This document shows, one piece after another, positions 20,175 through 32,105 of a stretch of 64,000 nt of DNA. Position numbers and translations under genes: made by a program. The notes beneath the pieces are model-generated. The model was given only the letters and a program-made list of their open reading frames with translations, made no database searches and had not been told where the DNA came from. The number at the start of each line of letters is the position of its first letter. Position 1 is the stretch's first letter. The stretch is from Uloborus plumipes (taxonomy: Eukaryota; Arthropoda; Arachnida; Araneae; Uloboridae), in assembly GCA_038373865.1 (NCBI GenBank), contig JAXGGA010001604.1, positions 62,001 to 126,000 of the forward strand. The letters are read 5' to 3'.

Positions 20175-21780
20175 CTAGCAGTACCCGCACGGCGATGCCC
20201 GTGCAAAAAATGTAAAGAAAGTCAACTGAATAAATTTAAATTCACTCCACCCTCTTAAGTAAAATTATTATATTCTTTAATTCAAATGTGCACCACGACC
20301 TTTTAAAATATATTGATAACAATTTTAATGCCATTTCAATTTGTAGTGTTCAATGCGAGGATTATTTTAGTTTTAAAGACTTTTTTCTTCTTTTCGTGTG
20401 TGTGTGACGAACTTATTTATTGTTTGTTAGCGAAATTTTTATGTTTCAATGGAACTTTTGACACAACTGTAGAGCCAAGATTTTCGAAAACTCTCAACGA
20501 CCACAGCAATACTGCCCTTGAAATTTAATATAATTCACCGATTTAACCGTAATTTCAATGTAAAATTGGTCGCCAAATCTAAATTTATTAACATAGGGAA
20601 CCGATTGTATCAGGTAGATCAGCCACAACCATTCTTCCATGAATTTAATGTGAACATTAAAAGGAAAGAAATATAATGTCTTTCGTACCATCTCTTTGAA
20701 GTGATTACAATCTAACAGTGACCCTCAAATAATCAAGATTTCACTGGCCGGGAAGTTTGGAAAATTTCCCGATTGTTGCCAAAATTTACGACGCCAAATA
20801 CGAAAAGTAACTGAATAGCGGTGTTACAGAAAATGTCAGAATGGAACTATTATTATTAAAAATTTAGTGATGGCGGCATTAAATACATGTTTTAAACATG
20901 CAATCAAATACTCTTTAGACTGCAAACAACTACTGTTCCTTCCCAGACCGTTTTCTTTTTCTTTGATTTGGAGAAAGTAGTGTTTCACTGGCTGGGAGGT
21001 TTGGTAAATTTCCTGATTGTCGGCAAACTTTACGACGCCAAATGCGAAGAGGAACTGAATAGCCATCCCTAAATTTTTAACAATAATAGTTCCATTGTGA
21101 CATTTTCATTAACACCGAATTTTGAAGAAGTCAACTTAATAAATTTAAATTCACTTTAACCTCCTCTGAAGAAAAATTATTATATCCTTTAGTTCAAATG
21201 CGCTTCACAACCTTTTAAATTCCACTTAAAGTCATGTTAAAGTTTAAATCAATTCGCCAAATAAATATAAGAGACAGAAAGTTAAGTAAGTAACAGGAGA
21301 TATTAATTAATCAAATTGAATAAATTTTCAAGGCTTAAATCTATACGCAAATTTAAACCACAAAGTAACTTCAGGGACAAAAGAGCAGCTGATCAGGAAA
21401 ATGGCTCTAGTGTTTAAGTTCTGCGTACAGTTAGGCCTTGAAAATTGATTAAATTTGATTAATTAATATCTCCTGTCCTAATTAACGGACAGAAACGTGC
21501 TACAATTTTTCTTTTTCAGAAAAAACCCCCTTTCCAGTGATATATAATACTTTGGGGTGGGGGAAGGTTCCCCCCCCCTCAATTATGGCGGATACACCAA
21601 AAATGAGACTAATTAATTAATTTAAAAATAACTAATTCGAAATTAAAAATTTGGCTTTCGAGGTGCGTCGTACTGGGATACGTTCGAATTTTTGAGCCAA
21701 GTTTCAGGTCTGTAGGTGCTGTGGGGGCTTCTGGCCAGCGGTTACAAACATACAAACACCGTCATCTTTATATATATAGA
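20175..21780 (-). mobile_element. Helitron-like element, family A copy 1
   Basis: On the minus strand it begins TCTATATATATAAAGATGAC and ends with the hairpin GCACGGGCATCGCCGTGC followed 8 bases later by CTAG and host T. These are the classic Helitron termini: TC start, hairpin, CTRR end, no target duplication. It has no Rep/helicase and is non-autonomous. The small open frames inside (20494-20691, 20836-21066) are shared with the inverted copy at 24047-26220 and are not evidence of genes. Relative to that copy it keeps about 330 extra bases just after the 5' end. Confidence 0.7.
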
Positions 21781-23297
21781 CTAGCTTATTACCCGGCGCT
21801 GCCTGGTTGCTTATTAATACAACATAGCTCTGCAAAAATTATTTGAAATAGGTGAGCTTTAAACTGCTAATTCATTGTTAATCGTAATGTTTGCTGGAAA
21901 ATATTCAGATTTAAATGTGTTACATTTTATCAATTTGTATGCTTAAAGGCTTATCTCTATTACTCTATCTATTCCAAATTGAAAGATAATGGTCATTTTG
22001 AGTCAAAACTTTAAATTTTGAGCTTTTCGGAATTTTAAAAAATTTCAAATCCCGCCTATGTGAATTCTAGTGCATTAAGGAACCCCTGTACGAAGTTTGA
22101 TGAAAATCCGATGAAAATTGTTGATTTGTATAAGGAACAAACAAATATACATCCAATTTCATATATGGGTGATTCTACAAAAATGGGCAAATTTGTGTTC
22201 TATACTGATTGCTCTTTTTGTTTTTAATTTAATAAAAAACTATTTTGGGAATATTTTTATGCGTCTTTTGTTCTATAATTTTCGTTATCAACAATGTCAA
22301 TATTTAATTATTATTCATTTTAAAAAAAGGATATTCGATTGAAATGTCATCCACATGCCCTGTCCCATAGGTGCAATTTTCACAATCAATGGAATATAGA
22401 TTTTAAAAAAATAAGTGATTTCTTTTTCAAGAGTTTTTTATTTATAAATATGAATGTGTGCAAGATGTAAATCACAAAAAAAGCAAAATAATATGAAAAT
22501 AATATCTCTAAAAGTTAATCTAAACTTTGTCCCAGCGATTATCAGTCATCCACATGTCTAAAAGGTATAGATATTTTTCTCTGAAATGTTTTATTTCAAA
22601 ATCTGGCACCACATCTTAAAATAAAGCATGGTACTTGGTTATTCCTGGCTGAGAATTAATTTTGCTGTTCTGCAATTACTTTTTGATAAAAAGCATGCTA
22701 AACTCAACTTTCAAGGCAAGTGTTTTTTATCTTTGTCATTAACATGCCCCACAGAATGCATGTAAAATGTGCATGTAAATAAATTTTGATAATGAATAAT
22801 CCTAAGGCTTACATTTGTGGGTTCTAATTCGAAGTGAAGCCAAAAAATATTCAGATATGACTTTTGGAAAACACAATTACTTGTGACTCACGTGCCCTTT
22901 TTCTATTGTCATTCACATGCCCCAATATAAGACACGTGGATGAATCAAAAGCCAAACTATGACAGTACAATGTTAAAAAATTATGTCTAACAGTTTACTA
23001 GTTAAAAAATTTCACTAATATACCTATTGTATTTGTGTTATTCACATACTTACTGTGTTATATTCACATATCCATTGTGTTATCCACATGTCCTTTAAAT
23101 CATTCACATATGCCTTCAAAAAAATAAAAATCCAAAAATACAATAAAATACAAACATTTAAGCTCTGCTGATATTCTATTTTAATTATGTAACTTATCAA
23201 GTGCTTTGCTGATTTTTTTCAGATTTTTAATTTTAAATTAATTTTTTGAAATCTACATGTTAGAAATATTCCCATTTTTGTAGAATCACCCATATAT
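21781..23297 (-). mobile_element. Helitron-like element, family C copy 3, interrupted by a MITE
   Basis: The minus-strand 3' end is at CTAG 21781-21784, preceded by a GC-rich hairpin. The body matches 17083-17757. Its 5' TA-rich end near 22166 is split by the element at 22167-23291. Its CTAG end directly abuts the TC start of family A copy 1, so it probably inserted exactly at that A/T junction. Confidence 0.55.
22167..23291. mobile_element. MITE with GGGTGATTCTACAAAAATGG ends and an internal CACATG repeat
   Basis: Perfect 21-base terminal inverted repeats lie at 22167-22187 and 23271-23291, flanked by alternating AT (ATATAT and ATATATA), so the target duplication is ambiguous but contains TA. 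The interior repeats a CATYCACATGYCC motif about eight times (22348, 22549, 22743, 22912, 23038-23105). The open frame at 22118-22342 crosses the left end and is not a gene. Superfamily unknown. Confidence 0.65.
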
Positions 23298-24046
23298 ACT
23301 AGCTGCCAGAGCAGCTAGATTAGCTTCCTGTGGCATATTATTTGATATAATTTAATGTTCCCAAGATTTCAAGACATACTACGCACGTGGCCTGCTAATG
23401 CCCGAAGCTACAAACTGCATGGCCCGCCTTTGCACGGGCGCTTAGCGCCTTTAAAGCAGTAAAAAAGTTTCGACAAACTACTCGCCGCCAAGGCGGTTCG
23501 CTAACAGGCGCTTCACGCCTTTACTTTTTCCTGCATCAAAAAAAAAAAAAAAAATCATTCGATTTATTGGATGCTTCGCTCCTTCAAAATGGTGAGGAAC
23601 GTTTCAGCAAGTTCAGCTCGCTTAAGGGAAAGAAGCAGACATAGATAGATACTCCGTTTTTAATATAAGTAGATGGCTTTTGAACAAATTTATTAAAAAA
23701 AAAATACAAGTATCTAGCGATAAAAGTACTACGTACGCTTTAGATCAAGGAAATCAATTTTTGCCAGACAACACTGCTAGCAAATTTTTATGTGGTAAAA
23801 ATTACTATTATTTATTAATTACTACCAACTGTATTTCCTTTCCTGTTCTGAGAAATAACTCTTCTATAATAATAAAAGCAAGTGTAATGTGTCTGTCTGC
23901 CTGTCTGTCCATTTGTCTGACCGAGCTCTCCAGCCAAATCTATCGTACGCAGGGACCTGGAATTTTTTACACGGAAGCACAAAGGGGCTGGCCACCAGAC
24001 CTCGAAGCCCGATTTTCGATTTTTGAATTAGAAAAATTTTAAAAAA
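23298..24046. repeat. Hairpin-rich repeat remnants, possibly Helitron-related
   Basis: 23300-23325 contains CTAG with a short inverted repeat (AGCTGCCAGAGCAGCT). 23420-23525 contains several GC-rich hairpins (GGCGCTTAGCGCC, CCGCCAAGGCGG, AGGCGCTTCACGCCT). From about 23866 a second TC-led start (TCTATAATAATAAAAGCAAG) with CTGTCTGCC tracts resembles the 5' ends of other Helitron-like copies. It is cut off by family A copy 2 at 24047. Open frames here have no recognised product. Confidence 0.35.
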
Positions 24047-24290
24047 TCTATATATATAAAGATGACGGTGTTTAGAGCCATTTTCCTGATCAGCCGCTCT
24101 TTTGCCCCTGAAGTTACTTTGTGATTTAAATTTGCGTATAGATTTAAGCCTTGAAAATTTATTCAATTTGATTAATTAATATCTCCCGTTACTTACTTTA
24201 CTTTCTGTCTCTTATATTTATTTGGCGAATTGATTTAAACTTTAACATGACTTTAAGTGGAATTTAAAAGGTTGTGAAGCGCATTTGAAC

Positions 24291-24303
24291 TAAAGAATAT
24301 AAT
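24291..24303. repeat. 13-bp target-site duplication of the fold-back PLE
   Basis: TAAAGAATATAAT occurs here and at 25207-25219. The paralogous Helitron copy 1 has one diverged copy at the same place with no insertion. Confidence 0.75.
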
Positions 24304-24351
24304 ATGAAGAGGTATTTCCGGGCTTATAGGCCGTGGTCGATGAGAAAAATG

Positions 24352-24400
24352 AGTCCCAAACGTTTCGTCGGACACTGCGGTCGACATCATCAGTGAGTAG
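24352..24400 (-). ncRNA. Hammerhead-ribozyme-like motif, PLE family 2, left arm
   Basis: Inverse of the motif at 25077-25126: CTGATGA, stem GTCG/CGAC, GAAAC, palindromic ACGT. It would fold on the minus-strand transcript. See the right-arm entry for the pairing. Confidence 0.5.
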
Positions 24401-24683
24401 TTTGGTTAGACTGATACGCTAGCTTCGGCCGCTCGGGTATTTAAGCAAACTGCTGATGGCGTGTTGGCTCCTGATTGGTTGCTGTTTCCTCGGCCTCTGG
24501 AGCGTTCTGGATTCTGGATGGACTTTCCGGAATGGGTCAGCTGTCTATTTCTGGACCGTTATGGCGAGCGGATCTAAGGACGGAATGCCATATTTTCGGT
24601 AAATTGAAGTTTTCTTCTTTTCTATTGAAGTTACACGGATGCTTGAAAATTTCGATTAGTGTCCTAACCGGCAATGACGTACG

Positions 24684-24932
24684 TCATTGCCGGTTAGGAC
24701 ACTATGAGAAGTCAGCAGTAGCCGAACACAGCCAACAGGAAGGAGTCCACAACATTAAATTTAAAGACACAGAAATCCTGGCCACAACATCGCATTACTA
24801 TGCCCGTCTTCATTGCGAAGCAATCGAAATTTTCAAGCTCCGTGTAACTTCAATAGAAAAGAAGAAAACTTCAATTTACCGAAAATATGGCATTCCGTCC
24901 TTAGATCCGCTCGCCATAACGGTCCAGAAATA
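24684..24932 (+). pseudogene. PLE endonuclease C-terminal remnant
   Basis: The plus-strand frame reads CRLGHYEKSAVAEH, then VHNIKFKDTEI and ARLHCEAIEIFK. It parallels the end of the GIY-YIG domain in the 14.7 kb element (CRLGQTEKSAIAEH ... HREAIEIFK). Only the last third of the domain is present. The GIY-YIG motifs themselves lie beyond the palindromic break and are missing. The upstream part of the same open frame (from 24475) is the inverted arm, not protein-coding sequence. Confidence 0.75.
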
Positions 24933-25076
24933 GACAGCTGACCCATTCCGGAAAGTCCATCCAGAATCCAGAACGCTCCAGAGGCCGAGGAAACAGCAAC
25001 CAATCAGGAGCCAACACGCCATCAGCAGTTTGCTTAAATACCCGAGCGGCCGAAGCTAGCGTATCAGTCTAACCGA

Positions 25077-25126
25077 ACTACTCACTGATGATGTCGACCG
25101 CAGTGTCCGACGAAACGTTTGGGACT
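25077..25126 (+). ncRNA. Hammerhead-ribozyme-like motif, PLE family 2, right arm
   Basis: CTGATGA, one extra T, helix II GTCG with CGAC, GAAAC, palindromic ACGT (intermolecular helix III), a candidate GUU cleavage site, then TGGG pairing with CTCA before the core (one G-U pair). This fits the minimal dimeric hammerheads reported from PLE terminal repeats. Activity is untested. Confidence 0.55.
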
Positions 25127-26220
25127 CATTTTTCTCATCGACCACGGCCTATAAGCCCGGAAATACCTCTTCATATTGACGCCGGCCGTGAAAGCCTGAA
25201 GAAGTATAAAGAATATAATAATTTGTCTTCAGAGGGGTTAAAGTGAATTTAAATTTATTAAGTTGACTTCCTCAAAATTCGGTGTTACCGAAAATGTCAC
25301 AATGGAACTATTATTGTTAAAAATTTAGGGATGGCTATTCAGTTCCTCTTCGCATTTGGCGTCGTAAAGTTTGGCGACAATCAGGAAATTTACCAAACCT
25401 CCCAGCCAGTGAAACACTACTTTCTCCAAATCAAAGAAAAAGAAAACTGTCTGGGAAGGAACAGTAGTTGTTTGCAGTCTAAAGAGTATTTTATTGCATG
25501 TTTAAAACATGTATTTAATGCCGCCATCACTAAATTTTTAATAATAATAGTTCCATTCTGACATTTTCTGTAACACCGCTATTCAGTTACTTTTCGTATT
25601 TGGCGTCGTAAATTTTGGCAACAATCGGGAAATTTTCCAAACTTCCCGGCCAGTGAAATCTTGATTATTTGAGGGTCACTGTTAGATTGTAATCACTTCA
25701 AAGCGATGGTACGAAAGACATTATATTTCTTTCCTTTTAATGTTCACATTAAAATCATGGAAGAATGGTTGTGGCTGATCTACCTGATACAATCGGTTCC
25801 CTATGTTAATAAATTTAGATTTGGCGACCAATTTTACATTGAAATTACGGTTAAATCGGTGAATTATATTAAATTTCAAGGGCAGTATTGCTGTGGTCGT
25901 TGAGAGTTTTCGAAAATCTTGGCTCTACAGTTGTGTCAAAAGTTCCATTGGAACGTAAAAATTTCGCTAAAAATAAATAAGTTCGTCACACACACACACG
26001 AAAAGAAGAAAAAAGTCTTTAAAACTAAAATAATCCTCGCATTGAGCACTACAAACTGAAATGGCATTAAAAGTGTCATCAATATATTTTAAAAGGTTGT
26101 GGTGCACATTTGAATTAAAGAATATAATAATTTTACTTAAGAGGGTGGAGTGAATTTAAATTTATTCAGTTGACTTTCTTTACTATTTTCGCACGGGCAT
26201 CGCCGTGCGGGTACTGCTAG

Positions 26221-28095
26221 TGTATTTATAAAGTAGAAATGAAATTTTTTGCAAGAATCGATTTTTTTTTTGTAAAAATATCCTTTTCCGCAATTTTTAG
26301 AATAGCACGAAAATAAATAAATAAATAAAAGAACGTAAACTGATATGTTTTGTGAAAATATTTCGAAAAATGTCTCTCAACTATATTTTATCTGTTTTGA
26401 ATTAAACCAAAAGGAATTACTTACAACTTAGTGAGTCAGTATGCAAAAGCTGCAGAGGAAAATTAAAAAAGTTAGACAAGACGAAATTGACATTCCTACA
26501 AAATCAGTGTGACTTCGATTCCCCGCGGCTGCGGTTTCTCAATCCTGCCTATATCTACTAACCTTAACCGCCTTAAGAACAGACTTTTCTGTCTGTTGTA
26601 TTAAAGCAAAACTTGTATGAGTAGAAAGTTCAAGAATTCAGATTTAGGAGTAATTTATATTAAAAACATTAAAGAAATATTAATTTAAAAGCAAATTTAT
26701 TCGTCTGGAATTCGAGGGGGAAAAAAGCCGCAACTTTCATTCCCCAAATCACATTCTTTCATTTGCTCATTTTGGGTAGTGGACTATAAAAGCGCAAAAG
26801 AACGATATTTTTCTCCCAAAATGTTCCATTCAGAATTCGTAAAGAGCTTCCGCACATTCGAGGCAGAAACATCCGATGTAAAAACTCCCTTTCAAACATA
26901 AAATCCAACATCAGCCTTCAGCTTTTGGAAACTTCAAACGGGACGCAAGTACGATAAGAAATCACTCAGAAAAATAACACTCACTCTTTTCTGCTAACTC
27001 ACGAAATAGGGTGAAAAGGAAACATCGTTCCAAACATGAAACGATGCCACGTTTCAATGTAACGTCCCTTTTTTCTCCAAATCTAGATAAGTTCTATCGC
27101 ACCATTGGGAATCAGCCCTTCCGCTCAACTTTGAAGATCCATGAACTAAACCTATTCATACAGTGGGCAATCCTTCAAACTTTTGAAAAGAAACTAGTGT
27201 AAGGAAGGGTTCGAATCTGCTGTTAAGCTTGTTTCCCGTTTTGGTATGGCATGTTACTTTTATTTAGACACTTTTTTTCCTTTTTAGTGCTTCAATATTT
27301 TATTAACCAAAATTAGAAGATAAAAGAGGAAACTGAAACTGTCATAAAAAGAGTGATAAACTTATTTTCTGAGTTTTGATTTAGTTTTGCTATTTTTTCC
27401 CCTAATTCTTTTGATGGAATTCAAAGATAACCTTTAATCTTTAATGGATCCTAAATAACCTTAAATTAACCTTTAATCTTTAATGGAATGATAATCTTTA
27501 ATGGAAAACAAAGATATGACTTTGACCCTACGTTGGAAGCCAAAACATTATAAATAGTACACCATGAGTGCAGGGCAGGAGTTGACTTTAATTAAGTTGA
27601 GCTACAAAATCTTCCTGTTTCAAAAATCATTAATTTTAATAGTGATCTTTTGTGTTACGTAACTAGGACATTTTCGGACTTGTTGATTCTGACTGCTACC
27701 ATGATTTTGGTAACTGTACTGCATGCAGTAAAGCATTGCACTTACATAAAAAGAATCAAGATCAAGTATGGAGCTAATTTGCATAAAATGATTCCAACAC
27801 GTTTAGAACTTAGCAGACGAGAACGATCGGAAAGCTGCTAATGTAAGTTTTATGCAGTGAAGTTTCTCATATTAATATTGAAGAAAATAAATAGCTGGCA
27901 TTTTTTTTTTAACTAAAACTGTTCTCCATATTGCTACTCTTAATGCTTTTCAACAGTCAAAACCAACAAACCAAATTTTAGAACGTTTTTGAACTAAAAA
28001 TCACTATGTTTCAATTTTGCAAATTATTCTAAACTTATGCACAAGGAAGATCATGTGATCACTTCGTGCATTTTTTTAAATCAATAACCTCGTGT
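26221..28095. other. No recognisable gene
   Basis: AT-rich. Open frames at 27011-27202 and 27650-27841 are short and unrecognised. A few CTTTAATC/TTTAATGG short repeats lie at 27422-27512. Confidence 0.45.
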
Positions 28096-28290
28096 GGAGG
28101 GCCACGTTGACCTAGAGGTAGAGCATTCTCCTCGTAAGCAAGTGGTCGTGGGTTCGAGTCCCGCCTTGTCCATAGTTGTTATTTCAACCTCTCTCTGCCG
28201 TAAATCTGTCCTGTGTTTGGCAGGAGACAAGGCGCATAGTACGCAGTCCTCATGTATGTCAAAGCTCATGGCTTCTGTATATCTTATATC
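28096..28290 (+). repeat. tRNA-derived SINE-like element
   Basis: 28096-28173 is a decayed tRNA: GGTAGAGC as an A-box-like part, an anticodon-loop-like CTCGTAA (CGT, Thr-like), a T arm with GTGGG/CCCGC around TTCGAGT (B box), and a 3' CCA. The D and anticodon stems are mismatched, so it is not a working tRNA. The tail (ACCTCTCTCTGCCG...) looks like a SINE body, with a right limit I cannot fix. The minus-strand frame through it (KAGLEPTTTCLRGEC) is a repeat by-product. Confidence 0.6.
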
Positions 28291-29888
<1,598 letters not shown>

Positions 29889-30296
29889 CTAGCTACACCC
29901 GCACGGCTGTGCTCGTGCATGAAAACAGGTGAGGGAGGGGGGAGCCTACTCATGAATTTGCCATTCCCGATATGATTAATTAAGGGGAGCTGAAAAAAAG
30001 TTTCTTCGTGATTTTACTCGAGAAAAGCCTTGAATATTTTACGAGTATCATAGTTACCATCGAAACTCCGAGTTTCGATGGTAACTCGGAGTTTCGATGG
30101 AGCGGTATCATAAATCAGGTCCGCAATTCTAGCTGTCGACAGGGAGTTGAGATGATACACTAAATACTGAATTGGGTTGATGATAGACTTCGGATTTATG
30201 CGAAAAATGTGAGTTAAATTGGAATGAAAAAAGCGCTACCGATCGAATTATTTTGAATATCCTGATAAATTGTAGCCTATGTGTTATTCTGATGTA

Positions 30297-31725
30297 CACT
30301 GGCGGAAAAAAAAATCCCAACACCAAGAAAGACTTGTGTTAGATAAACGAAATTTGGTAGGCGTGTTTATACAACTGAAAGATGACATCGATTGAAATTT
30401 CGTGTTCCGTGCACAAGTGTGGCGCAGCTGGCGTCACTTAGAACACGCAAATAAGGCTTGTTTTAAAAGCGTGTTGTGAAGCTCGTGTGAATTATTTTTC
30501 CGTGAAATTGGACAAATTGCGTTCATGTTAGCCAGGAATACCTTTTAAGAAGACGAAGAAGCCATTATCAACAGCTCACCGACTTTAAACGAGGTCGTAC
30601 AAATTGGCTACGAGAAGGTGGATTTTCATTTCGCGATATTGCAGAAAGACTTGGGTGGGAATGTTTCCACCATGCATGATTATTGGAAGCTATGAGCAAG
30701 GTATGGTACTACCTCAAGAAGATCGAGTTCCGAGCTGCCACGTGGCACGACTGAGAAGGAAGATCGCCGAATCTTGCGTACGGCTGTGGCGCATCGTACT
30801 GCATCTGCGGCTGACATTCGAGCTGCAGTTGGTACCGTCGTGACCCAAGGAACGATAAGAAACTGTTTACTTCAAGGACAGCTTCGAGCCAGGCAGCCTG
30901 TAGCCGGTATTCCATTGACTGCAAACCATTGCCTTTTCCGACGGCAGTGGTGCCACGACAGAGCTCACTGGAGGTCGGAGTGGAGATCTGTTGCAATTTT
31001 TGATGAAAACAGATTCTAAATTAGTGCCAGTGGTGGCTGTATATTGGTCAGAAGGAGGCCAGGAGACCGCCTGCATCCAAGCGGTCTACGGCCTAGACAC
31101 ACGGGACTCACACCTGGAGTTATGGTCTCTGGAGCAATTTCCTACAACAGCAGGGGCATTCTTGTGGTTATCCCAAACTCACTGACTGAAAATTTGTCGT
31201 CAGTCTGTTAATTTAACCAGTAGTACAGCCCTTCATGAGTAGCATTCAAGGGGGCGTTTTCCAACCGGATAACGCTCGCCCTCACGTCGCTGCTGTAACG
31301 CAATGTGCTCTACAGAGTGCTGACATGTTACCATGACCTGCAAAATCACCAGGTCTGTCTCCAATTGATATCGTATGGGATATCATGGGATGGCACCTCG
31401 AGCATCATCCGCAGTCAGCAATGACGGTCCTAGTATTGACACAGCAAGTGCAACAAGCATGGAACTCCATACCACAAAGTGACATTCGGTGCCTGTATGA
31501 CATAATGCATGCACGCTTGCAGGCTTGCCTTCAAAATTCTGGAGGTTACACCCTCTATTAAATTAACATAATTTCACATTTGCACAGCATTTTCTTGAGC
31601 TTAAATTAGCCAGTGATCTTGTACATTTAATCAATTAAACATGTTAACTAGACAATTGCATTACCCAAATTTCATTACTCTACGGCAATTTTTTCTTGGT
31701 GTTGGGATTTTTTTTTCCGCCAGTG
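30297..31725 (+). mobile_element. Tc1-like transposon with perfect 34-bp terminal inverted repeats
   Basis: CACTGGCGGAAAAAAAAATC at 30297 begins a 34-base repeat that is matched exactly in inverse at 31692-31725. TA lies on both sides (30295-30296 and 31726-31727). Length 1429 bp. The transposase inside is broken, but the ends are intact and could still be used by an enzyme supplied in trans. Confidence 0.92.
30577..31560 (+). pseudogene. Tc1-family transposase, multiply frameshifted
   Basis: Segments in different frames match Tc1 transposases in order: the helix-turn-helix part LTDFKRGRTNWLREGGFSFR, then RTAVAHRTASAADIRAAVGT, WCHDRAHWRSEW and IFDENRF around the first catalytic Asp (30775-31019), DNARPH with the second Asp near 31265, and SPIDIVWDIMG near 31360, where the catalytic Glu of the usual SPIEHVWD has become Asp. 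Several stops and frameshifts separate them. DDE transposases of this family cut and paste at TA. This copy is inactive. Confidence 0.88.
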
Positions 31726-31841
31726 TATAAGTTACATTATGGTAAAAGTTTCACTAAAATCCATTCAGTAGTTTTTGCGTGAAAGCGGAACAAACATCCA
31801 TCCATCCATACACAATTTTTCATTAATAATAGTAGTAAGGT

Positions 31842-32105
31842 ATATGAAATTTGAGGTGGAAGGAATAAACATTCCAAATCGCCTATCTAATTTACGCGTT
31901 AGCGTCGAGAAGAAGAAGAAGAAGAAGAAGAAGAAGAAGGTATATGAAATTTTAAAGGGTTTAGCTAATTTGAAAGACATGCCTGTACAAAGTAGTTACA
32001 AGATAACTATGAGACTGAAAAGCAGCAAGCACAATTTAACTGTCATAATGTTTTGTAACTTGTTTTTGAAAATGTTCGTTGGCAAGAAAATCTATCTGTA
32101 ATAAA
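31842..32105 (+). repeat. AAG microsatellite with a local duplication
   Basis: An (AAG)n run at 31908-31938 is flanked by two copies of GTATATGAAATTT (31840 and 31939). The 108-codon frame over it encodes a poly-Lys run, and I do not accept it as a gene. Confidence 0.55.

Larger units (their letters stand above)
24304..25206 (+). mobile_element. Fold-back Penelope-like element, family 2
   Basis: Its two arms are inverted copies of a PLE terminal region: the left arm (24304 to about 24650) is the reverse complement of the right arm (about 24830-25175). At the centre, 24659-24700 is a near-perfect palindrome around ACGTACGT. The right half also carries the C-terminal endonuclease coding remnant. 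It ends GACGCCGGCCGTGAAAGCC, matching the CGGCCG...GAAAGCC end of family 1. Inverted partial copies are typical of PLEs. Confidence 0.75.
24047..26220 (+). mobile_element. Helitron-like element, family A copy 2, interrupted by a fold-back PLE
   Basis: It begins TCTATATATATAAAGATGAC after an A and ends with the GCACGG...CCGTGC hairpin and CTAG (26217-26220) before a T, as expected for insertion between A and T. It is an inverted near-copy of 20175-21780. 24304-25206 is an inserted Penelope-like fold-back with a 13-bp duplication. No Rep/helicase. Confidence 0.7.
29889..31841 (-). mobile_element. Helitron-like element, family D, interrupted by Tc1
   Basis: The minus-strand 3' end has the hairpin GCACGAGCACAGCCGTGC followed by CTAG (29889-29892) and host T. 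The 5' side (about 31750-31841) reads CTTACTACTATTATTAATG and CACGCAAAAACTACTGAATG on the minus strand, a region I associate with arthropod Helitron 5' ends. The first base pair of the TC start has drifted. A perfect 25-base palindrome lies at 30060-30084. A Tc1 element is inserted at 30297-31725. No Rep/helicase. Confidence 0.55.

Noticed and set aside
24659..24700. Cruciform or origin-like palindrome
   Set aside because: It is explained by the snap-back centre of the PLE fold-back.
28096..28173. Functional tRNA gene
   Set aside because: The D and anticodon stems do not pair, and the downstream sequence looks like a SINE body.
31775..32101. 108-codon frame with a poly-Lys run
   Set aside because: Spans an AAG microsatellite and a local duplication. 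No homology recognised.
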